Origin: Ichthyophthirius multifiliis
Lineage: Eukaryota; Ciliophora; Oligohymenophorea; Hymenostomatida
NCBI RefSeq assembly: GCF_000220395.1
Contig: NW_004086713.1
Location: forward strand, 124,001-188,000
DNA length: 64,000 bases
Reading direction: 5' to 3'
Shown in pieces: positions 1 through 11,257 of this stretch. The stretch's first letter is position 1. The number at the start of each line of letters is the position of its first letter. Both the position numbers and the translations under genes were made by a program. A model generated the notes under the pieces. The model did no database searches. It saw only the letters and a list, made by a program, of their open reading frames with translations, and had not been told where the DNA came from.

Positions 1-2089
1 ATTTTTTTATATTATTATTTAATCTTTAATTTTACTTTTTTATTTTTTTAAAAGTTATTTTTTTTTTTTTTTGAAATTTTTATTTTTACAAAATAATAAA
101 TTAAATATTAAATGATAATATTATTTGTTAAAATAATGAAATATATATAATGAATATTATGTTATATTTATAATTAATTAGTAAAATTTCTAATAAAATT
201 ATAAAAGTTTATACGATATTTATAAAACTAATACTAGAAAAAAATATAAAATATAATATAGATATAATTTATTTAAAATAAAATAATTTATATGTTTATA
301 ATTTTAAAATTTTTTTTTATTTTTTTTGTAAAAAAATTATTATAATTTTCATATTTATAATACAATAAACATAATAATTATCAAATTAAATAAAGGAATG
401 TTCATTAAGTAAATTTTTTAAAAAATAGTAACAATAATATTTAATAATTATTAAATCTTTTTTAGGTTGATTGCTATATTTTATTTAAAAAATATATAAT
501 TTCTTTAATATATAAAATATTTTATTTAATATTATAACTTATAGTTTTTTTTTATATATATATTATTACTTTAATTATTTAAATATTCTTATTTTAAACT
601 TTAGGTAAATAATATATTTACATATATATTCCAAAAAAGGATTATTTATTTATCATAATATTTTAATAATTGGTTTTAAAAAATAAGCAATAAAAAAAAG
701 GAAAATAAAATTAAGTATTTATATACATATATATATAAAATTATTTTAATATTAAGAAAATAGTAAAATAAATATATTACAAATATATTTATTTATAATA
801 AATATAATATCATTATATTTATTTGTTTAAAAATTATATTAATTTTTTGCTTTATTTTGATATCAAAAAAATACTTTAAGTTTCTATAAAAAATAAATAA
901 CTAAAAAAAATTTTGATATACTTGCTTACTATCAATTTAAAAAAGAAAAATAAGAGTTTGTCAGGAAGTTTATGATATGAATAAATTTTTTGATTTCTTG
1001 ATTAATTATTTTAGGCTTTGTGAGCAGCTAATTTTTGTTGTAGTTGAAAAACATAATATTAATAACAGGTTATTATTATATTTTTTTATTTGTAAATGTA
1101 AATTTGGTTATTTTATATTTATTTTTAAAATATATAATTTTTGAGGAAAATATTATTTTTTATTTTAAAAATAATTAATTAATTTAGCCAAAAAATCAAT
1201 ATATTTATATATAAAAAAAATTATATTATTTATTTTAGAATTAATAATAAATTTAAATTAAATATTATATTTATTAATAAATAAAAATATGATAAAAAAT
1301 ATAATATAGATAATTTTTTTTTAAAATAAAATAAAATTTAATTTAAATTGTTTTTTTTATCTATAATAACTTATTATATTAAAAAATAGAAATTTATGGA
1401 TATATTAAAAATATTAATTATTTTATTATAATGTTTTCGTTTGTTTTTTATTATTAAAAAAAATATGATAAATTATGATATTTTTTTTTTTAAATATGTT
1501 ATTATTATTATTTAATAATTTAAAATATATTTATTTACGATAAAAAAAAAAATGGCACATATAGAATTGTTTATAATATAAAATCATATATTATTAATAA
1601 AGGTCTTTTTTTAAATAAAATTGGTTAAAAAATATATTATTTAATTATTATTTCTTATATAAAAAATATACTTTATGCTTAATTTAAAGTTGAATATAAA
1701 TTTTTTTTGTTAAATTAATTAATAAAATTTAAGATTTTTATATATTACATGTATATTATAATAGAAATTAAAAAATTGTAAATAAATAATTAATATAAAA
1801 CAGTAATTTTTGATTATTAATAAAATTTAGGTTATTTAATTCAACTATTAATAAAAAAAATGCTTAAATATAGAAAAAAAATATTTATATTAAAATTTGA
1901 ATTTCGAGCAGTTAAAAATTATATATATGCAGATGCAGTTAAAATTTTAATATGAATAAAAATTCCATGTAGTCGAAACTCAATTCAGTATTAAAATTAA
2001 TAAAAACTCTATATATAATAACTAATCAATAAAAAAATTAATAATAATTAAAAAAGAAAAAGTAAAATAAAAGTAAAAGTAATAAATAA
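1..2089. other. A/T-rich intergenic region, no supported gene
   Basis: Almost pure A/T with long A and T runs. The only patch with clearly higher G+C is about 940-1080. A 55-codon reading frame (ciliate code, ATG at 977, TGA ending 1144, + strand) covers it, but it matches no family I recognise and its length is compatible with chance. I see no tRNA fold, rRNA or repeat array. Confidence 0.5.
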
Positions 2090-3144
2090 ATGCACAAAAA
2101 ATTATTAATAATATCTTTGTTAACTATATTAACTTTTGGAAATTAATTCTTATCACGAAAAAGAAATCTTTAATCAACTACTACTAACGCAACTAACGCA
2201 AATTCTACAGATTAAATATAATAAAAATATAAAAATTGTTATTAAATAAATCTCTGTCTCACAGAAGCTAATCGTTGTGTTTAAACAGATAAAACTATAA
2301 GTCCTTTAAAATTAGAAGAATGCACTAAATAATTAGATTAATAAAAAGATTTGAAAGCTAAATGTGAGAAAATGTGTCCTAAATATAATTAATTTTAAAA
2401 ACTAAAATAAGATAGAATTGCTATTTAATAAAAAAAAACTTAATCTGAAGATCAATTGAAAACTTTAAAGGAATAAAAAAAAAATTAGAAGAAACTTCCA
2501 GTTAAAAGCAAAAAGAAAATGAATAAAAAGTTAAAACTGCAAAAGATTAAGCAGATAAATAAGCTAAAAATGTAGATGCAGTCAAATAAAAAGCTAAAAC
2601 ATAAGTAGATAATGCTAAAAAATTAAAAGAATAAGCACAAGCAGCTAAATAATAAGCTTAATAAGCAAAAACTGAAATAACAAATAAGCTAAAATCCTTA
2701 AGAGATAGAAAAGATAAATCAGCTGAAAGAATTAAAAAATCTGCAAATGAATTAGCAAAAGCAACTCAAGAAAAAAAATTAGCAGACGAAGAAGCTGCAA
2801 ATTTAGCAGCTGAATAAGCTACAGCCGATGCTTAATAAAAAAAAACTAATGAATAAGATATTGCTGCCGCAAATATTGAAAAATAAGCTATCGATGCAGC
2901 TAAAATAAATGATACAATTTAAAAAGAAGCTTTAGACGCTCAAACTGCAGCTAAAATAGCTGCTGATGCTGCTACTGCCGCAGCTTAATAGGCATAAAAT
3001 GCTGTTTAAGATTTAGCAAATTAAATAAAATCTACAAATGATTAATTAACTTAAGTTTAATAAGATTCTACTTAGACAACTGCAAATTTAGATTAAATTG
3101 ACAAATAAATTTAATCTTTATCAACTGATATTATTAATGTTTGA
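2090..3144 (+). CDS. secreted Ala/Gln/Lys-rich coiled-coil protein (one-base homopolymer frameshift)
   Basis: I do not recognise an orthologue. With TAA/TAG read as Gln the frame runs from ATG 2090 to TGA 3142-3144, about 351 aa. The first ~18 residues (MHKKLLIISLLTILTFG) are a typical signal peptide, so the product should enter the secretory pathway. Residues ~45-95 hold a cluster of cysteines (NCYQINLC, RCVQ, EECT, KCEKMC). From ~100 to the end it is a long coiled coil of Ala/Gln/Lys/Glu heptads (AKQQAQQAKT, AADAATAAAQQAQ) without Pro or Trp. Codons are less A/T-biased in the Ala-rich part than in flanking DNA. The frame holds only if one A is added in the A10 run at 2475-2484; total length then becomes a multiple of three. 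No intron is needed. A secretory-granule or surface-coat protein is possible but is inference. Confidence 0.75.
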
Positions 3145-4833
3145 TAATAATTTTTTGATAAAAATATAAAAAGTTTATATATATATAAACTTACTACCCT
3201 TTAATAAAAATTTAATTTTATTATAATTAAAAATTAAAAAATATTATATATTATATAATAAAATATTACTACAATTTTTAAAAAAATAAAAATATTGGTT
3301 AAAAAGAACTAAAAATATAATAATTAAAAGTATGTTTTATTAAAAAAATAATAATAATTAGAATTAAAAATTATATATATGTATATATACATATATATAT
3401 TATTTTTATAAATATATTCAAATTATATATTTTTTATAATATTACTATTTCTTTTTATAAATATCTATAAATTTTAATTCTAGCAAATATTATTATATTA
3501 TTTATTTTGATATTTATTTTTAAAAAAATTATGTATTTAAATTTTACTTTTATAAACAAAATTTATATTTAAATTATGATATATTATATTATATATTTCA
3601 TTTTATAATATATAAAAACATTTATATTATGTAAATATTAACATTTATAAATAGTCTAAGAAAATAATAAAAATAAAATTCTAAAAGTAAAATATATTTA
3701 AAAAATTATATAAAATATTTTCATCTTGCTAATTTTTTTTAAATATATTATTTTATAAGTTTATTATCATTTATAACTATGTTTATTATAATAATAAATT
3801 ATATATTTAGATGAAGATTTTATTTTATTTTACTCTTTTAATAAAGTCTTGCATAAAATACTGTATATATTAATTCATAGCTATTGCAATTCAATTCGAA
3901 TATAAGATTCTAATTATTTAATAGAATATAAAGAATTTTAAATATAAGATTTTAGTTTAGAAATTTATATTATGTTAACATAAATTTACTAGAAGTGTAT
4001 ATAATTATATATTTTAATTTATTTCTAATTAATAAATACCCAATATACAAAAATTTCACTCTTCAAACAATAGTATTGGCTAAATAATTTGTCTTTTCCT
4101 TTCATTAGTAGAATTTTAGTTTTTTTATGTGATATATAAACCATATACCTCCTTTTTTAATATCTAATTTTTATTTAAGCTATCCAATCAATACTATAAA
4201 TGAAAATATATTAAAATAATATTATAATTCATCCCTTATTCTATTTTTTATTTTATAATATATTCGTGATTTATAAAAATAATATAAAATCATAAAATTA
4301 TGGAAATTATGTTACAGATTTCTTTTGGTTAATATTTTACCCCTATATTTATTATTTAATTAATTCCTATTATTTTATAATATTCTTAACTAATAAGAAA
4401 TTATTTGTATGGAAGCTTTTCTCTAGATTATGGCCGGTAGGTATATTGATAAAGAGAGTTTTAATTTTAATTGTGTGATCTATATGGTGTTTTCTTTGAA
4501 TATATTTTCGTATAAATAAATTTATAGTAATAATATTAAAGATAGTAACTATGATTTAGATTAAATTTAAAATAATACTATTCAAGAATATTGAGTTTAA
4601 TTAGTTTGAAATAATAATTAATTTTAGGGAATATTTAATTTGAAAAAATTCATAATAGAAGAGATTAAATCATGTTTTAGATGTTTTTTTTATATCTTAG
4701 TGAGTATTTTTTTAAATTAATTTTTTTTATATATCAAATATTTATTTATTTATTTATAATAATATGGGAGTATAATAAAAGAAATATATTTATTAATATA
4801 TTAAGAAAAAATATGTAATTTTTTTTTTTTTTT
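3145..4833. other. long A/T-rich intergenic region, possibly with decayed sequence at 4020-4560
   Basis: 3145-4020 is featureless A/T. Between about 4020 and 4560 there are scattered G/C-containing words on both strands (for instance around 4030-4110, 4145-4195 and 4410-4480), denser than the usual spacer. No frame of either strand gives a recognisable protein, so this is either decayed coding sequence or an undetected non-coding RNA. The right end is the 3' flank of the minus-strand gene that starts at 7229. Confidence 0.35.
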
Positions 4834-7229
4834 TCAACAAATATTATTTAAAATAGCTAATTTAGCTTTAATAGAATCAATATAAAGATTGTTTTGTGCC
4901 TCAATGTCTTTCTATAACTCTGCTTTATGTTCTAATCTATTAGCACTTTATAAAATGTGACTAATTTTTTCATTTTCAGACAATTTAGGATCATAAACAT
5001 ATTTTTCCCAAGCTTCAAGTTTAATTTTTCTACCTTATTCTTCCCTTTGACTTCTCAATTCTTTAATATAATCTTTTTAGGGCGGTTTAGGTGGTATAAT
5101 ATTATCATGTTTTAAGGCTTCTAATTTTTTAGGAGGTTTTTTGATAATTTTAACCTATTATTATTATAAAAAATTCATAGTGAAACTTTTTTAAGTATTA
5201 TTTTCTTTGTCAGAATTTTCTTCGTTTTTTTTAATTTCGGTTACTTTTGTTAAATACATATTGCCTTTTTATTCTTTTTATTCATAAGAATTTTTATTTT
5301 ATTTAGGAAGACTTTTTGAAAATGAGATTAAATTCTTTTATTAGTGTGAAATTTAATTATTTTCCTATATTTTCTAATCTGAAACTTATATTCTTTAAAC
5401 TGGAATATATACTTCTTTTATTAATTTTGAGTATTCTTTTCTTTTTTCAATAAAATCAAGTTTTTTTTCTTTTTCTTTTATTTCTCTTTCTTTTCTATCT
5501 TTTTCTTCTTGTAAAACTCTTTACATAAATTTAGATTTATCTTTATTATTTGATAATAACATTTCGTTTATATTTTCTTACATATTAGGTTTATAAAGTT
5601 TTCTTTTTAAAGCTAATTATTTCTTCTTTTTCTCTAATTCTGGCATTTCTGTATCTAAAACTTTCTAGTTTACAACAATATCTTCGCGTAGTTTAATTTC
5701 CTTTATAATTTCATTCGCTTTGGTGTTCAATAGTTTCCTTTCTTCACTCTAAATCCTTATTTTTTCTAAATTTTGGAGTATTTTTATACGCTTTTCTTCT
5801 TAAAGCTTCTATTTTAGGCTTTATTATCTTTCAGCTGTTTCTTTTATTTCCTCTACGAAGTTTTTTTCGATAATTTCTTAATCTTTTTTTTATTTAATTT
5901 TCTTTTCTTTTCTAAGTTTATTCATTTTTTTAACCAAATTTAAAGCTTTTTCCCTTGCTTCTGTATTATCGATAATTTCTATATTTTTTTTATTGATATT
6001 TTTGATTTCTTCTTAATTATTATTAAAAGGAGTTTTTTCTGATAATTTTTATTATTAAATGATTTCTTCTTCTAATTATTCGAGTTTTTTTTTAAATTCT
6101 TTTTTTTTTTTAAAGCATCTTTTAATTTTTTTTATTTTATTTAATTAGGTAATTTGTCGAAATTCTCGATTTCTATTATGTTTTCGTCTTTTTTTTCTAT
6201 ATTATTATTTTTTAGTGATTTTTCGCTTTTTTTAGGAGACTATTATTAATCTAATAATATATTTTAAGAATTTTAGAGTTTTTCGGTTTTTTTGTTTTCA
6301 GAAAATTATAATGGTGGGAATTCTTCCTTTTCATAAGTGTTTTTATTTTATTAAGTATTTGGAAATTATTCTTATTCCTTTTTATTTTATTAATTGTTGT
6401 TTGGAGATTTTTCTATATAATCTTATTTTATATTTTATTCACTATTAGGAGATTGCTGTATTTTCTTGTTTTTATCTTAAGATGTAGTTGGAGATTATTA
6501 TATTTATTTGCTTTTATTTTATTTTAGGTTTATAGATTAATCTATTCATTCGTTTTCTTTATTTTCTTATAGACTCATAGATTATTAAATATATTGATTT
6601 TATTATAAATCTATAGGCTATTATTATATTTATTAAGTTACTATATTTAGTTATATTTATTAATTTTCGTTATTTTCTAAATTTTTTAAAGATTCATAGT
6701 TACTTTTTTTGTTTATTGAAGAATCTTCTATTTATTAGTTCTATTTATTTTCTAAAATATTTTATTCAAATTATTCATTTTTTTAATCTAAATATTTTTA
6801 AGAATCATATTCTTTTTTCTAAGAATTCTATTCTTATTGCTTTTATATAGAAGAAGTCATTTTTTTAATTGAATTTTAACTTTCAATTAAAGATATTTCA
6901 TTTTTTTAAGGCGATTTTTATTCGATTTTTAAAGGAGATTTTTCTATTAAAGTCTACTATTATTATTATTAACTAATATTATCTTTTATTGAAAGCGATT
7001 TTTCATTATTTTCTTTTCCTTCAGAATTAATTAGAAGAGAGTTATTTTAATGAGATTATTTTTAGGGCGTTTTTTCTTAATATGATTATTAAATAGATTT
7101 TTAGGGAGAATTGTTTTATATAGATTCTTTTTAAACTAATATTAGTTAAGGCAATTCATTTGTTTAATTGCTTTTTTATTTTTAAATTGAATTTTTTAAT
7201 GTTGATATATTTAATTATTCTTAGTCCAT
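4834..7229 (-). CDS. large Gln-rich SP-motif / coiled-coil protein of unknown function
   Basis: Reads from ATG 7229 to TGA at 4836-4834, about 798 codons in ciliate code. The N-terminal ~330 residues are disordered and rich in Q, N, S and K with repeated Ser/Thr-Pro sites (NNSPQKS, EKTPQK, EKSPLK, QKSPQK, QQSPTT, QQSPNS, EKSPNNN), the kind of tail phosphorylated by proline-directed kinases. The C-terminal half is a charged coiled coil (KKLEQLEEEII, EAREKALNLVKKMNKLRKEKK) ending in a better-mixed segment with PPKPPQKDYIKELRSQREEQ and WEKYVYDPKLSENEK, which looks conserved. Two irregularities occur. A one-base deficit lies in the T12 run at 6100-6111. An in-frame TGA at 6548-6546 is removed if a 33-nt GT...AG stretch (about 6527-6559) is spliced. 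The coiled-coil/disorder build suggests a cytoskeletal or centrosomal scaffold, but that is a guess. Confidence 0.75.
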
Positions 7230-7797
7230 ATATGTTTTTTTTATTTCTTTTTTATAGAAAATTATCTTTTTATAATTCTTTTTTTTAAAAAAAATATTAG
7301 CCTTTTTTATGTTTTAAATATAAAAAATTTTTTAATATATAATTTTTTTAAATCAATTTTTTAATTAATTTTTTTAAATATGCTTTAATTTTTTTAAATA
7401 AAATTATTATTAATTTATTATAAATTAATATATTTTTTTAAAAAGTTTATTTTATATATTAATTAATATATTCAAATTTTATTTATAATTTAATTATTTA
7501 AATCAATTATCATATTATTTTTAAATTTTAAATACAATTAAGACTTGTATTTAATATTAAGTTAAAAAATTAAAGATGAAATAATAATTATTTAAATGAA
7601 TTATTAAATTAACTAATAAATATTTATGTTTATATAATTATTTTCTATATTAAAATATTATAAATTATAAAAAACCTTGAAGTTTTTTTTATTTGTTTGT
7701 ATATGCATATTATTTATTTAAAAATGTTTTATTTAAATTTTATATGATTATTACTTTTTTTTAAATAAATGAATGAAATTTTTAAAATATATATACG

Positions 7798-7870
<73 letters not shown>

Positions 7871-8298
7871 TTATAAATAACTAATATAAAATTAATATAA
7901 AAACACTTATTATTTATTAATTTATACTTTACAAGATATAAAATTTTTTATTTAACTAAATTAAAAATCAATTATACAATATTTTTAATTTATTTTTTTT
8001 CTATTACAAAAAATAGTTTATAAGTTTTATAAAAAAATATAAAAACATCAATATATGCAATATTTAATATTTTAAAAATAAAATATAACCAAAAGATATT
8101 TTTTTACTTATTTTAATTTTAGTAATATTATTTAAAATTTCCTTAAATAATTTATTTAACAAAATTTTTATGATTATCTTTTTAACACTTTGGTACATTT
8201 ATTTATATACATATATTTTATTTTTTAATTTAAAAAAAAACAAAAAAAATTTGTATATAAAATATAAAATATAATTGTATAATAAAATAAAAAAATAT
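7230..8298. other. divergent intergenic region between two genes
   Basis: Both flanking genes point away from this A/T spacer, so it should contain both promoters. I see no defined element other than the long TA microsatellite at 7799-7867. The stretch directly before the ATG at 8299 is A-rich, like most start contexts in this window. Confidence 0.5.
7799..7867. repeat. (TA)n microsatellite, about 34 units
   Basis: Uninterrupted alternating T and A for about 68 bases, in the spacer between divergent genes. It is one of the two longest dinucleotide tracts in the window; the other lies inside an intron at 20500-20575. Confidence 0.95.
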
Positions 8299-9437
8299 AT
8301 GGAATCTGAAAATTAATTAGGATTTGATCCATCATTCCTAAAACCTCCTAGTGATCATGTTAATATAAAGCATATCGGTAATATTATTTAATATAAATAC
8401 AATCTAAAATTACTTTAATCTAAATTTAAAATAATTTTTAGATCATTATATTTTACATGGAGATGGAAAAAAAGCAGGAAGAAAGATTTATCATAATGTC
8501 TAATTTACATTATTCGAATAATAAGGAATTTAGCAACTAAAGGAAACTTTAAATACTGAATAAGTATCTTTAACTCCTGAGTACTTGAACAAAACAAAAA
8601 AATATTTAAATTAATATAAATATAAAATAGTTGGAGTGATATTGATTACTTAAAAATGTGTTATTGTGGAAGATTTGATTTAAAAAAATGCATTTAAGTA
8701 AAAATAAATATAATAATTATAATTTTTTATAATATAACAAAAAAAGCTTACAAAAACTCACGTACAATGGAGATTAGATCCTAATATGTAATGTCTAGAT
8801 GATAAATCTAAAGCTTTGTTAGAAAGTGGAATGATTTATGTACATGGAAGAGATAAATAATATAGACCTGTAATAATATTAGATTGTACTAAAATAGATT
8901 TAAAGAAAGTTTTTTTTATTAAAATATATATATATAATTTATTGCTTATATTTAATATTTTTTTTCAAAAAAGTAAGGTTAAGATACTATTATTAGAGCA
9001 TTATGTGTATTTTTAAATATGGTTAGAAAATATATGTTTGTAGGTTATTATATTGAAAATTGGATACTAATTATTGATACTGGTGGTATGGGTATATTCG
9101 ATTTGCCATTAAAAGCACTTAATATGATGATTGAAGCAATGTCTTGTAATTATTGTGCTTGTATGGAAAAACTTTTCATTTTAAATCCTTCTTTTGGACT
9201 TAAAACTTCCTGGAGTGTTATCAGTAAAATGATGGATTAGGAAAGTGTGGACAAAATTTAAATGCTTAAATAAGAAAATATAACCAAACTTTAAGAATAT
9301 ATTGATCCATGTTATTTAGAATAAAAGTTTAGAGGAACAGTTCCAAATTAAACCATATTTTGGTAAATTATTTTGTATTGTTTTATATTTGATTTTTTTA
9401 TATTATAAATAGGCCTCCAGTTAATATTTATAAATGA
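8299..9437 (+). CDS. CRAL-TRIO (Sec14-like) lipid-binding protein, five exons
   Basis: Predicted cytosolic phospholipid or lipophile transfer protein of the Sec14 family, about 303 aa. Exons 8299-8377, 8442-8697, 8747-8908, 8974-9362 and 9413-9437, all with GT...AG introns of 49-65 nt. The N-terminal part resembles the CRAL-TRIO-N helices, ending with QWRLDPNMQC. The lipid-binding fold follows: VHGRDKQYRPVIILD, then the hallmark IIDTGGMGIFDLP and KLFILNPSFGLKTSW, then SVISKMMDQESVDKIQML, which matches the strand-helix core of the domain. The short last exon encodes PPVNIYK. Exons 2 and 3 keep phase only if one A is missing from the A7 run at 8682-8688. No GOLD or other C-terminal domain is present, so it is a minimal Sec14-type protein. 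The family is secure; the lipid carried cannot be read from sequence. Confidence 0.88.
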
Positions 9438-9898
9438 AATGATTATATGAATATAAAATGAAAAATAAGATATATTTAAATCATATTTCTTTATTTATTT
9501 GATAATAAATATAGTTTATATTTAACTTTTTTTATTTTTATTTTTTTTAATAAAATATTTAATTATTTTTTTATTTTTTTTACAAAAGCATTTTTATTTT
9601 ATTTTTTTTAAAAAAAAAAAAATGAGTCTCAAATTAAAAGATAAAAATATATATTTAATAAATATTTTTTTTATATAAAAATAGAATAAACATATGTAAT
9701 AAAAATATTGATATTTATAAAAAAGTTTTAATAAATTAATATAAATTTATAGAAAATATTTAATATTATTACTTTTCATTTATTTATATAAAAAAATTAA
9801 CATATAAAAAATAATGTAAATAAAATAAAATTAAAATATTTATAAATAGTAATTTTAATAAAAAAATATATTTATCCAAGTTTAATTATATTTTAAAT
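9438..9898. other. A/T intergenic spacer
   Basis: Homopolymer-rich spacer between two same-strand genes; no frame, repeat array or structured RNA seen. Confidence 0.6.
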
Positions 9899-11124
9899 AT
9901 GAAATAAAATACAAATAAAAAAAGCTAACTTTTTTTGAACTAAATTCTAATTTGTTTTATGGCAATAGCCACAATTTCAGGTTTAGTATTTAAAAAATAA
10001 AACATGTGTATATCTTAGGGTTAAAAATACGCACATCCGTTCATGTAATCAATGACAATGTATATAGGAGAAGCTTTAAGTTTACTATTTTATTTCATAT
10101 ATATAAAAGTATTTAGATAAAAATATGAAAAAGGAAAAGAAGAAGCTATAAGAAAAGGTTTAAAAACAAAAATAAACTTCTTTTTACTTTTGATACCAAC
10201 TGCTTGTGATTTTATTACTTCTACTTTAGCTTTTTTTGCTTTAGAATTTATGCCACTCTCAATTTATTCTATGGTAAATAAATTAATACATAATATTAAT
10301 AATTTTAAAAACTGTATATTTATATAAAGGTAAGAGGCGGTGGAATAATAATAACTGCTTTGTTTTAAGTTTAATTTTTAAAAAAAAAGCTTTATAGACA
10401 TCATTTATTAGGTTTATCATTTATTATTATAGGCTTAGTAATTGTCGGTTTAACTGTTTTAATATTCTAGAATAATTCATCATAAGATAATAATAAATTA
10501 ATATTAGGTTTAATACTTTTAATATGTTCGTTTTTTACTTTTTCAACATAAATTACTTTAGAAGAAAAGCTTTTCGGTGATTATCATTTAAACGCATTTT
10601 AAACTGTAGGTATTGAAGGTTTATGGGGAATTTTTATATGTGGATTGACTGTAATAGGTGTAAGCTTTATAAAATGTCCAAGTTCAATTGCTTCAGATTG
10701 TCCTAATGGTTATTTGGAAGATGTTCCTTTTTTCATTAAACAAGTTTTTATAATGGAAGGAAAAGATTAGCCGTGGCTTTTGGTAACTGTTATATTGGGA
10801 GTTTTTACAATTTTATTCTTTAATGTAGCTTCTTTAGCTGTAACTAAATATGTTAATAGCTTATCAAGAAATGTGGGGATTGTAACTTATCCATTTATTA
10901 TTTGGATAACTTCTATAGCAATAGGATGGGAAAAATTCCTTGCAGGGCAGCTTGTAGGATATATTGTAGTAAGTTTTGGAACTTTGATTTATAATGAAAT
11001 AATAATTTTGAAATTTTGGGGATTAAATATATTTACAAAGAGTGAAATTGCTAAAAAAGAAGGAAATGAAAAACTTGTTGGTGATATTCCGAGTGCATTT
11101 AGTGAAAACATTTTGCTAGAATGA
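9899..11124 (+). CDS. SLC35F6-like drug/metabolite-superfamily transporter
   Basis: A ten-helix membrane transporter of 389 aa in two exons (9899-10273 and 10330-11124; intron 56 nt, phase 0). The start MKQNTNKKSQLFLNQILICF is chosen because the helix-forming N-terminus reads straight into MAIATISGLVFKKQN. Family signatures for the SLC35F6 (C2orf18/ANT2-binding) branch are visible: HPFMQSMTMYIGEALSL, LLIPTACDFITSTLAFFALE, LSIYSMVRGGGIIITALF and FLKKKLYRHHLLGL. The intron splits M from VRGGG exactly. The second repeat ends with NVASLAVTKYVNSLSRNVG and WITSIAIGWEKF. The C-terminal ~35 residues are a hydrophilic tail. In animals SLC35F6 has been placed in lysosomes and mitochondria; substrate and location here are unknown. 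The reading frame is intact throughout. Confidence 0.9.
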
Positions 11125-11257
11125 GAATTTAAATATAAATATATGTATAATATATATATATATATATATATATAAATATATATATTTATATTTTTTTTTT
11201 TATATATATTTATATTTATTATATATTATTTTTATATTTTATTTTTATTTTTTGATT

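Noticed and set aside
7799-7867. Possible origin or regulatory element in the TA tract
   Set aside because: Simple dinucleotide repeats are common here, including inside introns; nothing marks this one as functional.
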